From contig NZ_LRQV01000052.1 of NCBI RefSeq assembly GCF_001567585.1, positions 1-41,578 on the forward strand: a stretch of DNA of 41,578 nucleotides, read 5' to 3'. The position numbers were made by a program, and so were the translations under genes. Positions 19,832 through 28,618 of this stretch are shown one piece after another. Every line of letters starts with the position of its first letter. Position 1 is the first letter of the stretch. The stretch is from Micromonospora rosaria (GTDB lineage Bacteria > Actinomycetota > Actinomycetes > Mycobacteriales > Micromonosporaceae). Under the pieces are notes generated by a model. The model was given only the letters and a program-made list of their open reading frames with translations, had not been told where the DNA came from and ran no database searches.

Positions 19832-20797
19832 TCACGGCCGGTTGCCGTCGATGACGCTGGCCACCGCCCGGTGCGCCGGCAGGATCCGCTGCCGCTCCGC
19901 GTCGGCGTCCAACCGGCCGGCCAGGATGTCGAGGAAGTGGTCGAGCTGGGCGGCCAGCGGCTCCTGGTTCGACAGCAGCTCCGGCACCTCCATGATGCTC
20001 TGCTGCCGGTACCCCCGCCCGTCCGGCGTCGCCGCGTCCAGCGACACGTGCCGGTAGATCGTCACGTGCTTGCGGATCAGGTCCGCCTCGATCAGCCGGT
20101 CGACTTCGCCGATCGCCAGGGTACGGATCTTGCGCTGGCCGATCCGGCTGGCCGAGACGTGCGCCAGCGCGCGGTCGCCGAAGGTGAGCACCGCCTCGGC
20201 GACGTCCTCCGCCCCGGGCTCGGAGTCGGGGTGGAAGTGGCCGAGGGTGCCCCGGACCGCGCTCGGCGTGGCCCCGCCGAACAACTGGATGGCCAGGTCC
20301 ACGTCGTGCACGAGCAGGTCCCACGCCACGCCGGTGCGGATCCGGGGCGCGTACGGGGAGTGCCGGGTGACGGTGACGTGCACCGGGTCGCAGGCCAGCG
20401 CCAGCGCGGTGAGCACCGCCGGGTTGAAGCGCTCCAGCAGGCCGCAGAGCAGCGGCAGGCCGCGCTTCTCGGCGAGCGCCACGACCTCCTCGGTCTCGGC
20501 CAGGTTGCCGCAGACCGGCTTCTCGATCAGCAGCGGCCGGTCGGCGGCGAGCACCTGCTCGGCCAGGTCCCGGTGGTACTCGGTCGGGGCAGCGACCACC
20601 ACGGCGTCCACCGCCGACAGGTCGGTCAGGTCGGGCACCCACTCGGCGCCGTAGCGCTGCGCGATCTCCCGGCCGACGTCCGCCCGGGGCTCGACCACCC
20701 GGGCCAGCCGGGCGCGCGGGGACTGGGCGATCACCCGGGCGTGCAGCGAGCCCATCGTCCCGGTGCCGACCAGCGCGAAGCTGACCGGGGCGGTCAC
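19832..20797 (-). CDS. Gfo/Idh/MocA-family sugar oxidoreductase (WbpB/WlbA-like)
   Basis: The 321-residue protein has an N-terminal NAD(P)-binding Rossmann domain (VGTGTMGSLHA, 10-20), the EKP motif (92-94) and a DLLVHD motif (D160, H164, D165) typical of the catalytic region. The family oxidises or dehydrates nucleotide sugars. Its GTG start overlaps the upstream aminotransferase stop by 4 bp (GTGA), which indicates translational coupling. Oxidation at C3 of a UDP-sugar followed by transamination, as in WbpB/WbpE, is inferred from this pairing. Confidence 0.88.
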   Translation of the reverse strand: MTAPVSFALVGTGTMGSLHARVIAQSPRARLARVVEPRADVGREIAQRYGAEWVPDLTDLSAVDAVVVAAPTEYHRDLAEQVLAADRPLLIEKPVCGNLAETEEVVALAEKRGLPLLCGLLERFNPAVLTALALACDPVHVTVTRHSPYAPRIRTGVAWDLLVHDVDLAIQLFGGATPSAVRGTLGHFHPDSEPGAEDVAEAVLTFGDRALAHVSASRIGQRKIRTLAIGEVDRLIEADLIRKHVTIYRHVSLDAATPDGRGYRQQSIMEVPELLSNQEPLAAQLDHFLDILAGRLDADAERQRILPAHRAVASVIDGNRP

Positions 20798-21894
20798 GCC
20801 CCGACCGCCTTGCGCACGGCCTCGACGACCCGGTCCACGTCACCGTCGGCGAGGTGGTGGTGCACGGGCAGCGACAGGCACTGCCGGGCCACCCGCTCGG
20901 CGACCGGCGCCGGGTCGGCCACCACCCGGGGGTGCTCCCGGTAGCAGTCGTAGTCGTACACCACCTTCGGGTAGTACACCCCCGAGCCGACGCCCTGCTC
21001 GGTCAGCCGGGCGGCCAGCTCGTCGCGGGTGACCGGGGCCGCCTCGGTGACCAGCACGGTGTACTGGTGCCAGACGTGCGCGCGGCCGGGCAGCTCGGCC
21101 GGCAGCCGCAGGCCGGGCACGTCGGCCAGGCCGGCGGTGAGCCGGGCGGCGTTGTCCCGGCGGCGCTTGACGGTCTCGTCGTAGCCGGCGAGCTGCGGGA
21201 TGCCCAGGGCGGCCTGCAGGTCGGTCATCCGGTAGTTGTGCCCGGCGACCTCGTACTGGTACCGCTGGCGCATGCCCTGGTTGCGCAGGACGCGCAGCCG
21301 GTCGGCGAGGACCGCGTCGTCGGTGGTGACCATCCCGCCCTCGCCGGTGGTCACGTTCTTCGTGGCGTAGAGCGAGAACGTGCCGAGCCCGAAGCTGCCC
21401 GCCCCGCGCCCGTCGACGGTGGCGCCCAGCGACTGCGCGGTGTCCTCGACCAGCCCCAGCCCGTGCGAGCGGACCAGCGGGACGATCGCGCCCATGTCGG
21501 CCGCCTGGCCGTACAGGTGCACCGGCAGGACGACCCGGGTCCGGGGCCCGACCGCCTCGGCGAGCGCCGCCGGGTCCAGGCAGAAGTCGTCGTCGCGGAT
21601 GTCGGCGAAGCGGGCGGTGGCGCCCGCCTCCAGGATGGCGTTGAGGGTGGCCACGAAGGTGAACGGGGTGGTCACGACCTCGTCACCCGGCCGCAGGTCG
21701 AGCACCTCCAGCGCGGCCACCAGGGCCGTGGTGCCGTTGTTCACGGCCACCGCGTGCTCGACGCCGACGAGTTCGGCGAAGTCGCGTTCCAGTCGGGCCA
21801 CCATCGGCCCCTGTGCCAGCACACCGGACCGGATCACCTCGACCGCCAACCGTTCGGCCGCCTCGTCGAGTTTGACGACGGAAATGGGGATCAC
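20794..21894 (-). CDS. DegT/DnrJ/EryC1 sugar aminotransferase (WbpE/WlbC-like)
   Basis: The 366-residue PLP enzyme carries D151 in LVEDTAQSLGA and the Schiff-base lysine K179 in LYATKNVTTGEGG. The family transaminates keto-sugars bound to nucleotides. I chose GTG at 21894 because GAGGAG lies 7 bp upstream and the protein then begins MIPISVVKLDEA; the open frame runs 63 codons further with a low-complexity translation. It is first in an operon with the oxidoreductase and divergent from the LPG_synthase_TM-like gene. A second, distinct DegT protein lies at 30867-32003. Confidence 0.9.
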   Translation of the reverse strand: MIPISVVKLDEAAERLAVEVIRSGVLAQGPMVARLERDFAELVGVEHAVAVNNGTTALVAALEVLDLRPGDEVVTTPFTFVATLNAILEAGATARFADIRDDDFCLDPAALAEAVGPRTRVVLPVHLYGQAADMGAIVPLVRSHGLGLVEDTAQSLGATVDGRGAGSFGLGTFSLYATKNVTTGEGGMVTTDDAVLADRLRVLRNQGMRQRYQYEVAGHNYRMTDLQAALGIPQLAGYDETVKRRRDNAARLTAGLADVPGLRLPAELPGRAHVWHQYTVLVTEAAPVTRDELAARLTEQGVGSGVYYPKVVYDYDCYREHPRVVADPAPVAERVARQCLSLPVHHHLADGDVDRVVEAVRKAVGA

Positions 21895-22098
21895 GCTCGG
21901 ACTCCTCGGGGGGACGTGGTGCCAGCGCTCCGACGTTAACAGCGGTGGAATGCGGCCCGACACAGGGCCGACCGGTGGGCGACCCGCAGGGGTACGGCCG
22001 GCGGGCGGCCCACCGGGGACTGGGCTAGGGTGGTGCCCTGCTCCACCACCCCCATCCCCCAGGTACCGGGCGGAATCCGACACGTAGGCAGGTAGTCA

Positions 22099-23163
22099 GT
22101 GGTACGAACCGCAGCCCGCAGCGAGGTCGGGGAGACCACGGCGGCACCCCCGGCCACGACCACCGGCGGCACGCGGCAGCGGCTGGGCCTGGCCGTCCGG
22201 GTGGTGGTGATCGTCGCCATCGTGGCCGGGATGACCTGGAGCGTGGTCGACCAGTGGCCGCAGGTGCGGGCGACCTGGCTCGGCCTGGCCTGGCAGTCCG
22301 TCGGGCTCTCGGTGCTCGCCGCGCTGCTCGGCATGGTGGCCAACACCATGGCCTGGCGGGCCGCCGTCGCCGACCTGGCGCACCGGGTCACCGTCGGCGC
22401 GGCCCTGCGGATCTGCCTCGTCGGTCAGCTCGGCAAGTACATCCCCGGCAGCGTCTGGGCCTACGTGTTGCAGATCGAGTTGGGCCGCCGGGCCGGACTG
22501 CCCCGTCCCCGGGCCTTCCTCGCCTCGCTCATCGCCGTCGGGCTCGGCGTGACCACGGCGCTCGGCCTCGGCGTGGCGGGTCTGCCGTCGCTGCGGGAGG
22601 CGGTCGGCTCGGGCTCGGACTACGCCGAGTCGGTCCGGGTGGCGCTGTGGATCATGGCGATCCTCTTCCCGGTCGCGGTGCTCTGCGCCGTCCCCCGGGT
22701 GCTCACCGCGCTGGTCCAGCTCGTCCTGCGGGTACTGCGCCGGCCGCCGCTGGAGCACCGGCTCACCTGGCCCGGCGTGCTGCGCGTGGTCGGCTGGAGC
22801 GCCCTCGGGTACGGCCTGTTCGGGGTGCACCTGTGGCTGCTGGCCAACGCCCAGGCCACCCCCGGCCTGGACGGGCTGGTCCGCTGCGTGGGGGCGTTCG
22901 CGATCGCGATGACGGTGGGCATGTTCGCCTTCGTCTCCCCCTCCGGGCTCGGGGTCCGCGAGGCGGTGCTGGTCGCGGCGCTCGCCCCGTTCCTGGTCGG
23001 CAGCGGCGGCGTCGGCGCCGCGATGGGCATCGCGCTGGCCTCCCGGCTGATCTTCACCATCGCGGACGTACTCGCCGCCGGGCTCGCCGCGCTCTCCGGG
23101 GTACGCCAGCTGCGGGGCGACGGCCCGGACGTCGTCCCCCACGCCACCGGCCCCACGGGCTGA
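22099..23163 (+). CDS. LPG_synthase_TM-family membrane protein
   Basis: The 354-residue protein has a short polar N-terminus and about eight hydrophobic segments, with VGQLGKYIPGSVWAYVLQ and FAFVSPSGLGVREAVLVAAL, both characteristic of the lysylphosphatidylglycerol synthase membrane domain family (UPF0104). It has no aminoacyl-transferase domain, so lipid flipping or glycolipid handling is more likely than LPG synthesis. GTG at 22099 has GGCAGG 6 bp upstream. TAGGGT near 22027 could be a -10 box. It is a lone gene between two minus-strand operons and could move a lipid-linked intermediate. Confidence 0.85.
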   Translation: MVRTAARSEVGETTAAPPATTTGGTRQRLGLAVRVVVIVAIVAGMTWSVVDQWPQVRATWLGLAWQSVGLSVLAALLGMVANTMAWRAAVADLAHRVTVGAALRICLVGQLGKYIPGSVWAYVLQIELGRRAGLPRPRAFLASLIAVGLGVTTALGLGVAGLPSLREAVGSGSDYAESVRVALWIMAILFPVAVLCAVPRVLTALVQLVLRVLRRPPLEHRLTWPGVLRVVGWSALGYGLFGVHLWLLANAQATPGLDGLVRCVGAFAIAMTVGMFAFVSPSGLGVREAVLVAALAPFLVGSGGVGAAMGIALASRLIFTIADVLAAGLAALSGVRQLRGDGPDVVPHATGPTG

Positions 23164-23210
23164 CCAGCCCTGCCCCGGTCACCCGGGCCGACCAAGCCCT
23201 GTCCCGGTCA
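23162..23210. repeat. Direct repeat between convergent stop codons
   Basis: GACCAGCCCTGCCCCGGTCA (23162-23181) recurs at 23190-23210 as a near copy with one inserted base and one substitution. The copies overlap the stop codons of the two convergent genes. Confidence 0.7.
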
Positions 23211-24443
23211 GCGGACGCCGACCGTGGTGATCCGGGTGAACTCCCGCATCAGGTCGTACCCGTCCCAGGTGGCGGCGAAGTCGAGCGCGGTGCCGATCGG
23301 CACCAGCCGGTCGATCCCCCGCCCCGCCACGGTCCGGGCGAACGCGGTCAACTCGGCGGCGTCGAGGCCGAAGTGGGTGACCGTCTGGTCCCGGCGGACC
23401 ACCACCGGGGCGAGGTCGGCCAGGGCGTCGACCCGGGCCTGCGGGAAGGTGCCGACGCCGAGCCACCGGCGGGGGATGTCCCCCGGGCCGGTCAGCTCCA
23501 CGGTGGCCAGGTCGTTGCCGTCGAACCGGATCCCGGTCGCCGTCCCCTCGACGGCCAGCCCGTACGTGGCGACCCGCTTCTGCACCGCCATCGCGGCGTC
23601 AACCTCCGGCCGCTTGCCGTCGAGCACCGCGCGCAGCCGGGCCCGCAGGTCGGCCTGGGCGGTGGCGGCGTCGGCGGCCGGGCCGATCCAGTACACCGCC
23701 CGGGGCGAGGAGCAGGCGGCCTGGTCGAACCAGTACGCGTCGTTGTAGAGCCCGAGCGCGGCGGCGTCCCGCTCCGCCTCGCTCGCGGCCAGCCACCCGG
23801 CGACCCCGATCACCGTGAACGACGACCGGTCGGGGAAGGTGACGTCCCGGGCGTGCGGGGCCAGCGGGTGCCGGCGCAGGTCGGTGACCGAGCCGTCCCC
23901 GCCCCAGATCACCCGCAGGTCGGCGGCGACGGAGAGGGCGGCGGTCACCGCGTCGTCCCGGCCGTAGGTGACCATGCGCTGGGTCTCCCGCAGCGCCGGG
24001 TGGGCGTCGGCGAGGGTCTCGTTCAGCGCGTCCAGCACGGCGTCCGCCGCTCCGGCCGACCGGGAGGAGATCCGCACCACGTTGCTGTTGCCGGCGAGCG
24101 CGGCGAGCGCCCACGAGTAGACGAAGATGGTGTCGACGTTGGCCGGCGGCACGTGGAACACCAGCCCGCGGGGGAAGCGCAGCTCGCCGGGGGTCTCCGC
24201 GACCCGGTCCCGGACCCGGGCGAGTTCGCCCCGGCGCAGGAAGAAGCCGAGCGAGGCCAGTTCCGGGTGCCGGCGGGCCACCGCCGGGCGCAGCAGCCGG
24301 CGGGCGAACGCCACCAGGAACTCGACCACCCGCTCGTCGCCCACGGTGAGCGGCCCGTCGGTCGGGGCCGACCGCAGCGCGGCGAGCAGGTCCTCGACGG
24401 TGACCGGGCCGCCGGCCGGGAACCGTTCGACCACCGTGCTCAT
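23208..24443 (-). CDS. LuxC-like acyl-CoA/acyl-protein reductase
   Basis: The 411-residue protein matches the LuxC family (PF05893), NADPH-dependent enzymes that reduce an acyl thioester to an aldehyde. The nucleophile is C244 in QAACSSPRAV, the family active-site motif. GLVFHVPPANVDTIFVYSW and GGDGSVTDLR belong to the nucleotide-binding region. It is the last gene of the nine-gene operon and lies next to its natural partner LuxE. No luxA or luxB is present, so the aldehyde is not for light. The substrate is unknown. The start is ATG at 24443. Confidence 0.88.
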   Translation of the reverse strand: MSTVVERFPAGGPVTVEDLLAALRSAPTDGPLTVGDERVVEFLVAFARRLLRPAVARRHPELASLGFFLRRGELARVRDRVAETPGELRFPRGLVFHVPPANVDTIFVYSWALAALAGNSNVVRISSRSAGAADAVLDALNETLADAHPALRETQRMVTYGRDDAVTAALSVAADLRVIWGGDGSVTDLRRHPLAPHARDVTFPDRSSFTVIGVAGWLAASEAERDAAALGLYNDAYWFDQAACSSPRAVYWIGPAADAATAQADLRARLRAVLDGKRPEVDAAMAVQKRVATYGLAVEGTATGIRFDGNDLATVELTGPGDIPRRWLGVGTFPQARVDALADLAPVVVRRDQTVTHFGLDAAELTAFARTVAGRGIDRLVPIGTALDFAATWDGYDLMREFTRITTVGVR

Positions 24444-24518
24444 GCCGGTACCACCCTCCGCTGTCCGCGCCGCCGGCTCATGCCGGTACCGCCCTGTGCT
24501 GGCCGCCGGCTCATGCCG
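24441..24518. repeat. Tandem duplication at the luxE-like/luxC-like junction
   Basis: CATGCCGGTACC occurs at 24441 and 24479, and a third CATGCCG at 24512. The two units are 38 and 33 bp. On the minus strand this puts three ATGAGC tracts in a row: one spanning the LuxE stop, one opening a 13-codon frame, and the true LuxC start. Confidence 0.75.
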
Positions 24519-25557
24519 CCGCCGCGAAGGTGTCGCTGCACCCGCGCGCCTCGGCGCGGGGCAGCCGGCCCAGGATCGAGAACCGCTTGCCCGGCCAGGC
24601 CCCGTCGTCGACGCCGTGCACCACCCCCCGGTCCTCGGTGAGCAGCAGGTGGCCCGGATACGACCGGGGCAGGGTGCTGATCACCTGGACCACGCCGGGG
24701 GTGCCGACCGGCACCTCCCGCCAGGTGGCCGGGTCCCGGACGATGACGTCGGAGAAGTCGGGGCAGTACAGCCCTCCGCCGTCCGGCCCCTCCAGGAAGG
24801 TCAGGCCGATCTGCTCCACCATGCCGTAGAAGTTGTGGATGTGGCGCAGCCCGGTCTCCTGGGCGAAGCGGCGGCGGAACTCGTCGTTGTCCACCGCCCG
24901 GTCGGCCAGCTTCTTCCAGCCACCACTGTGGATCAGGATGCCGTTGCTCAGGTCGAGCCGGTGCTCCCGGGCCAGCTCGTAGAGGTAGAGCCAGGTCATG
25001 AAGGTGAACCCGAAGATCAGGAACGGCTGGTCGCCGTGCCGGGCGAGGAAGGAGCGGACCGCCTCCGGGTCGGGCCGGTCCTGCTCGTCGAGGACGAAGG
25101 TGTGGTCCCGGCCGAAGTTCATCATGCCGAGCACGCCCGCGCCCCGCGCCGAGAACGAGCGCCGCTTGGTGAACAGCGCCCGGGTGTCGACCAGCAGCAT
25201 CGGCAGCCGCCGCCCTCCGATCACGGTCTGCATCGTGGCGCTGAGCATCCGCTGCTGGACCGAGGCCGCCGCCTTGTCCAGATAGATCCGGCTGACCTCC
25301 CCGGTGGTGCCGGAGGAGGTGAGCACGGTGAACACCTCGTCGTCGGGGATGCTCTTGAGCACGTGGTGCTTGAAGAGCCGGACCGGCAGCCAGGGCAGGT
25401 CGGCCACCCGCGCGTACCGGCGGCCGGGCGGGTGGCCCAGCGCGGCCAGCAGGCGGGCGTACTCCGGGCTGGCGGCCCGGTGGTGCTCGGTCAGCTCGAC
25501 CAGCTCCGGCAGGAGCCGGGCCTCCCGGTCGGCCTGGCCGAGGGTAAACAGGGTCAT
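24511..25557 (-). CDS. LuxE-like acyl-protein synthetase
   Basis: The 348-residue protein matches the LuxE family (PF04443), which activates an acid with ATP and carries it as a thioester to LuxC. The ANL-like nucleotide loop is TSSGTTGEVSR (80-90), with SGGWKKL and NFYGMVEQIG further on. C340, eight residues from the C-terminus in ARGCSDTF, sits where Vibrio LuxE has its acyl-accepting cysteine. Its ATG overlaps the AMP-ligase stop by 4 bp (ATGA), so the two are coupled. Length is slightly below the roughly 370-380 of Vibrio LuxE. Confidence 0.88.
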   Translation of the reverse strand: MTLFTLGQADREARLLPELVELTEHHRAASPEYARLLAALGHPPGRRYARVADLPWLPVRLFKHHVLKSIPDDEVFTVLTSSGTTGEVSRIYLDKAAASVQQRMLSATMQTVIGGRRLPMLLVDTRALFTKRRSFSARGAGVLGMMNFGRDHTFVLDEQDRPDPEAVRSFLARHGDQPFLIFGFTFMTWLYLYELAREHRLDLSNGILIHSGGWKKLADRAVDNDEFRRRFAQETGLRHIHNFYGMVEQIGLTFLEGPDGGGLYCPDFSDVIVRDPATWREVPVGTPGVVQVISTLPRSYPGHLLLTEDRGVVHGVDDGAWPGKRFSILGRLPRAEARGCSDTFAAAA

Positions 25558-26975
25558 ACCTGAGCCTCCAGGGCACGGTAGTCGATCTTGCCGTTGGAGA
25601 GCTGCGGCAGCCGCTCCACGGGTCGGACGTCGAACCCGGTGCGGTGGGTCCGGAGCCGCTCGGCCAGCCGCCCGGCGATCTGTCCCGCCGTGGCGGCGTC
25701 GACGCCCTCGGCGAAGATCACCACCCGGTCCGGGCCGGAGACCGCGACCACCGGCCCGTGGTCGCGCACCATCTCCTCGATGTCGTGCAGGTTGACCCGG
25801 ACCCCGAAGACCTTGCCGAACCGACTGAGCCGCCCGCGCAGCCAGACGTACCCGTCGGCGTCGAGCCGACCCAGGTCGCCGGTGCGCAGCACCCCGCCCT
25901 GGTCGTCGCCCCGGGCCAGGTCGGCGGCGCGCTCGGCGTACCCCATCATCACGTTCGGGCCCCGGTAGACCAGCTCACCGACCACCTCCGGGGCGCTCGT
26001 CTCCACCCCGTCGGGGTCGAGCACGGTGAACGCGCCGCCGGCCAGCGCCGGCCCGACCGAGCCGACCCGCTCGGGCAGCGCCTCCGCCGGCAGGGTGCTC
26101 ATCCGGGGCCCCGCCTCGGTGCACCCCCACATCACGTGGAACCGCCCGCCGACCGCGCTGATCTTCTCGTGGAAGGCGAGGATCAGCTCGTCGCGCAGCC
26201 GGCCACCGGCCTGGGTGAGGGTCCGCAGGGTCGGGTACCGGGCCGGGGTCCACCGGATCCGGTGCAGCATCTCGTAGTGGTGCGGCACCCCGGCCAGCGA
26301 GGTCGCCCCGTGCTCGGCCGTCGCCTGCCAGAACTCCCGGGCCAGCACCCCACCGTCGACCACCAGCACCGTCGCCCCGGCGGCGAGGTGGCTGTTCACC
26401 ACCGACATGCCGAAGCTGTAGTACAGCGGCAGGTTGGTCGGGGCGACCTCGGTCGGGTCGAGGGCCAGCGCGGTACCGATGGCGGTGGCGTTGGCCAGCA
26501 CCGCGTCCCGGGAGAGCCGGACGAACTTCGGGTCCCCGGTCGACCCTGAGGTGGCCAGCAGCACCGCCAGGTCGGGGTGCGGTCGCGCGGCGGGAGCGTG
26601 CTCCCGGACCCAGACCGGGCCGAGCACGGCGTCGGTGACCTCGCGGTACCCCTTCGGCAGCGCACCCGGGTCGGCGCCCGCGCCCCCCTCGGCCAGCCCC
26701 AGCACGGCGGCGGGCTCGAAGCGGTGGACGAAGTCGGCCAGCACCGCCGGGTCGAGCGCCGGGTCGAGCAGGGCGACGGGACGGCCGGCCTCGACCGCGC
26801 CCACGTACCGCAGCACCGCCTCGACGCCGAGTCCGCTGCGGGCGAAGAGGACGCCGGGTGGCAGGGCCGCGTACGCCTCGCCCACCCGGGCCAGCCGGGC
26901 GGCCAGGTCCGGGCCGCCCAGGGTCACGCCGCTGGCGGCGTCGAGCAGCCGGGCGGCCGGGTGGACCAGCCTCAT
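25554..26975 (-). CDS. AMP-dependent acyl ligase (ANL superfamily)
   Basis: The 473-residue enzyme has the P-loop LLATSGSTGDPK (139-150), MWGCTEAGPR (282-291), RTGD (D367), the hinge GRLSRFGKVFG and the C-terminal catalytic lysine K463 in LSNGKIDYR, so both catalytic half-reactions should be possible. It probably activates a carboxylic acid as acyl-AMP and loads the operon's own acyl carrier protein; that target is inferred from the adjacent gene. It overlaps both neighbours by ATGA. The preferred acid cannot be read from sequence. Confidence 0.88.
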   Translation of the reverse strand: MRLVHPAARLLDAASGVTLGGPDLAARLARVGEAYAALPPGVLFARSGLGVEAVLRYVGAVEAGRPVALLDPALDPAVLADFVHRFEPAAVLGLAEGGAGADPGALPKGYREVTDAVLGPVWVREHAPAARPHPDLAVLLATSGSTGDPKFVRLSRDAVLANATAIGTALALDPTEVAPTNLPLYYSFGMSVVNSHLAAGATVLVVDGGVLAREFWQATAEHGATSLAGVPHHYEMLHRIRWTPARYPTLRTLTQAGGRLRDELILAFHEKISAVGGRFHVMWGCTEAGPRMSTLPAEALPERVGSVGPALAGGAFTVLDPDGVETSAPEVVGELVYRGPNVMMGYAERAADLARGDDQGGVLRTGDLGRLDADGYVWLRGRLSRFGKVFGVRVNLHDIEEMVRDHGPVVAVSGPDRVVIFAEGVDAATAGQIAGRLAERLRTHRTGFDVRPVERLPQLSNGKIDYRALEAQV

Positions 26976-27727
26976 GGCACCAGCCCGCCGTCGACCCCGA
27001 GCACCTGCCCGGTGACGTACCGGGCCCCGTCGCCGGCCAGGAAGCGGATCACGTCGGCCACCTCCTCGGGCTCACCGAGGCGGCGCAGCGGCGCGGCGGC
27101 GGCCTGGGCGTCGAGCACGTCGGCGGGCAGGACCGCGGTCAGGTCGGTCCGGACGACGCCGGGGGCCACCGCGTTGACCCGGATGCCCCGGGGGCCCAGC
27201 TCCCGGGCGGCCGAGCGGGCCAGCGCGGCGACGGCCGCCTTCGACGCGGCGTACACCGCCTGCCCGGCCGCGCCGTGGGTGCCGACCACCGAGGCCAGCA
27301 GCACGATGGCACCGCCCTGGCGGGGGACGCCGTCGGCGTCCGTGCGGCGGCGGGCCATCGCGCGGGCGGCGGCCTGGACGGCCGCGACGGTACCGGCGAC
27401 GTTGACGTCCAGGGTGCGCCGGACGGCGTCGGCCCGGACCATGCCGAGCAGCGCGTTCTCCATGATTCCGGCGTTGGCGACGAGCACGTCGAGCCCGCCG
27501 TGGTCGGCGACGACCCGCCGGACCACCGCGCCCACAGCGTCGAAGTCCCCGACGTCCAGGCCGAGGCCGTGCCCCCCGATCTCCTTGGCCACCGCCTCGG
27601 CGCGGGCGGCGTCCCGGCCGGTGAGCACGACCGTGGCGCCCGCCCCGGCCAGCGCCCGCGCGGTGGCCAGGCCGATCCCCCGGGTGCCCCCGGTCACCAG
27701 GGCCACCCGGCCCGCCAGCTCACTCAT
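26972..27727 (-). CDS. FabG-like short-chain reductase
   Basis: The 251-residue SDR has TGGTRGIG (12-19), NAG (85-87) and the triad S146, Y159, K163 (VYAASK). The C-terminus GQVLGVDGGLVP is typical of 3-oxoacyl-ACP reductases. Its ATG overlaps the acyl carrier protein stop by 8 bp (ATGAGTGA). Position between a carrier protein and an AMP ligase suggests it reduces a carrier-bound keto group; reduction of a free or sugar substrate is possible. Confidence 0.88.
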   Translation of the reverse strand: MSELAGRVALVTGGTRGIGLATARALAGAGATVVLTGRDAARAEAVAKEIGGHGLGLDVGDFDAVGAVVRRVVADHGGLDVLVANAGIMENALLGMVRADAVRRTLDVNVAGTVAAVQAAARAMARRRTDADGVPRQGGAIVLLASVVGTHGAAGQAVYAASKAAVAALARSAARELGPRGIRVNAVAPGVVRTDLTAVLPADVLDAQAAAAPLRRLGEPEEVADVIRFLAGDGARYVTGQVLGVDGGLVP

Positions 27728-27959
27728 CGACGCCGAGGCCCCGCAGCATGTCCTGGGCGACCTTGAAGCTGCTCAGGTCGATGACCTGGTCGGTGTCGAG
27801 CTGCACGCCGAACTCGTCCTCGATCGCGGCGACCAGCGTCATGTGCCCGAGCGAGTCCCACTGCTCGATGTCGCGGTACTTGAGGTTCTCCACGTCGACG
27901 CCCTCCGGCAGTTCGAGGGCGTCGACGAAGACGGCGCGCAGGCGGTCGGTGAGGGTCAT
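27720..27959 (-). CDS. Acyl carrier protein
   Basis: The 79-residue acidic protein carries the phosphopantetheine serine S36 in EQWDSLGHMTL. I chose the ATG at 27959, with GGAGA 9 bp upstream and a normal carrier length; a longer frame adds 14 residues with no ribosome binding site. It is probably the thioester platform for the AMP ligase, FabG-like reductase and LuxE/LuxC-like proteins encoded just downstream. It is not the primary fatty-acid ACP, since no fab condensing enzymes are adjacent. Confidence 0.92.
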   Translation of the reverse strand: MTLTDRLRAVFVDALELPEGVDVENLKYRDIEQWDSLGHMTLVAAIEDEFGVQLDTDQVIDLSSFKVAQDMLRGLGVDE

Positions 27960-27997
27960 GGTCGCGATTCTCCGTTGGTCCGTGTGGCGAGTGACCG

Positions 27998-28618
27998 TCA
28001 CTGTCCGTCAGGACGGTCGGTACGTGAATCCGGTGGTGCGGGCTGCGTACGCTCCCGGCGGGCCCGGTTGGCCGCCCGGACCCGCTCTGCCTCGGTGCGG
28101 ATGTGGTCCTGGTCGTAGCGCTGAAAGACGCGGGCGGGGTTCCCGGACACCAAACTGTATGCGGGCACGTCCTTGGTCACCACCGAGAGCGGGCTCACCG
28201 TGGCGTGGTCACCGATGGTGACCCCCATCATGATCACGCTGTTGCCCCCGATGAAGCAGCCCCGCCCGATCCTCACCGGTTTGCGTTCGATCAGGTCACT
28301 GCCCGAGTGGTTCTCCAGCATCATGTTCGCCAGCCAACTGGAGTGGGTGAAGACCAGGCAGTTGAGGCCGATGCTGGTGTGCTCCCCGATCTCCAGCCCA
28401 CCGCTGGCGTCCAGCAGGGTGTTCTCCCCGATCCAGCAGTGCTCGCCAATGGTGAGCTGCTCCGGGCTGATGATCTTCGCGCGTTCCCGGATCCGGGTGG
28501 TCTCCGGCAGGCCGAGGTGCCGGGCCCGCTCTACGTCGTTGAGCAGACTCCCGACGAAGTCGTCGAGGATGGCCGGGCGCAGCCGGTTGCTGCGGTCGTC
28601 GTCGAGGAAGAGACTCAC
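27998..28618 (-). CDS. Hexapeptide-repeat acyltransferase (LbH family)
   Basis: The 206-residue protein has an N-terminal helical segment (about 1-45) followed by left-handed beta-helix repeats (ITIGEHCWIGENTLLD-like turns to TIGDHATVSPLSVVTKDVPAYSLVSGNPARVF). Such enzymes acetylate or acylate sugars. I chose GTG at 28618, which overlaps the glycosyltransferase stop by 4 bp (GTGA); the longer frame reads into that gene. Next to an acyl carrier protein, it is a good candidate for transferring the acyl group made in this operon to a sugar. Confidence 0.87.
   Translation of the reverse strand: MSLFLDDDRSNRLRPAILDDFVGSLLNDVERARHLGLPETTRIRERAKIISPEQLTIGEHCWIGENTLLDASGGLEIGEHTSIGLNCLVFTHSSWLANMMLENHSGSDLIERKPVRIGRGCFIGGNSVIMMGVTIGDHATVSPLSVVTKDVPAYSLVSGNPARVFQRYDQDHIRTEAERVRAANRARRERTQPAPPDSRTDRPDGQ

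Noticed and set aside
22099..23163. Full MprF lysyl-phosphatidylglycerol synthase
   Set aside because: Only the membrane domain is present; the C-terminal aminoacyl-transferase domain is missing.
22254..24641. 795-residue plus-strand open frame
   Set aside because: It crosses two convergent genes in a non-coding frame with low-complexity translation.
23208..25557. Bioluminescence (lux) operon
   Set aside because: LuxC- and LuxE-like genes are present but luxA, luxB and luxD are not, and all neighbours are polysaccharide or acyl-carrier genes.
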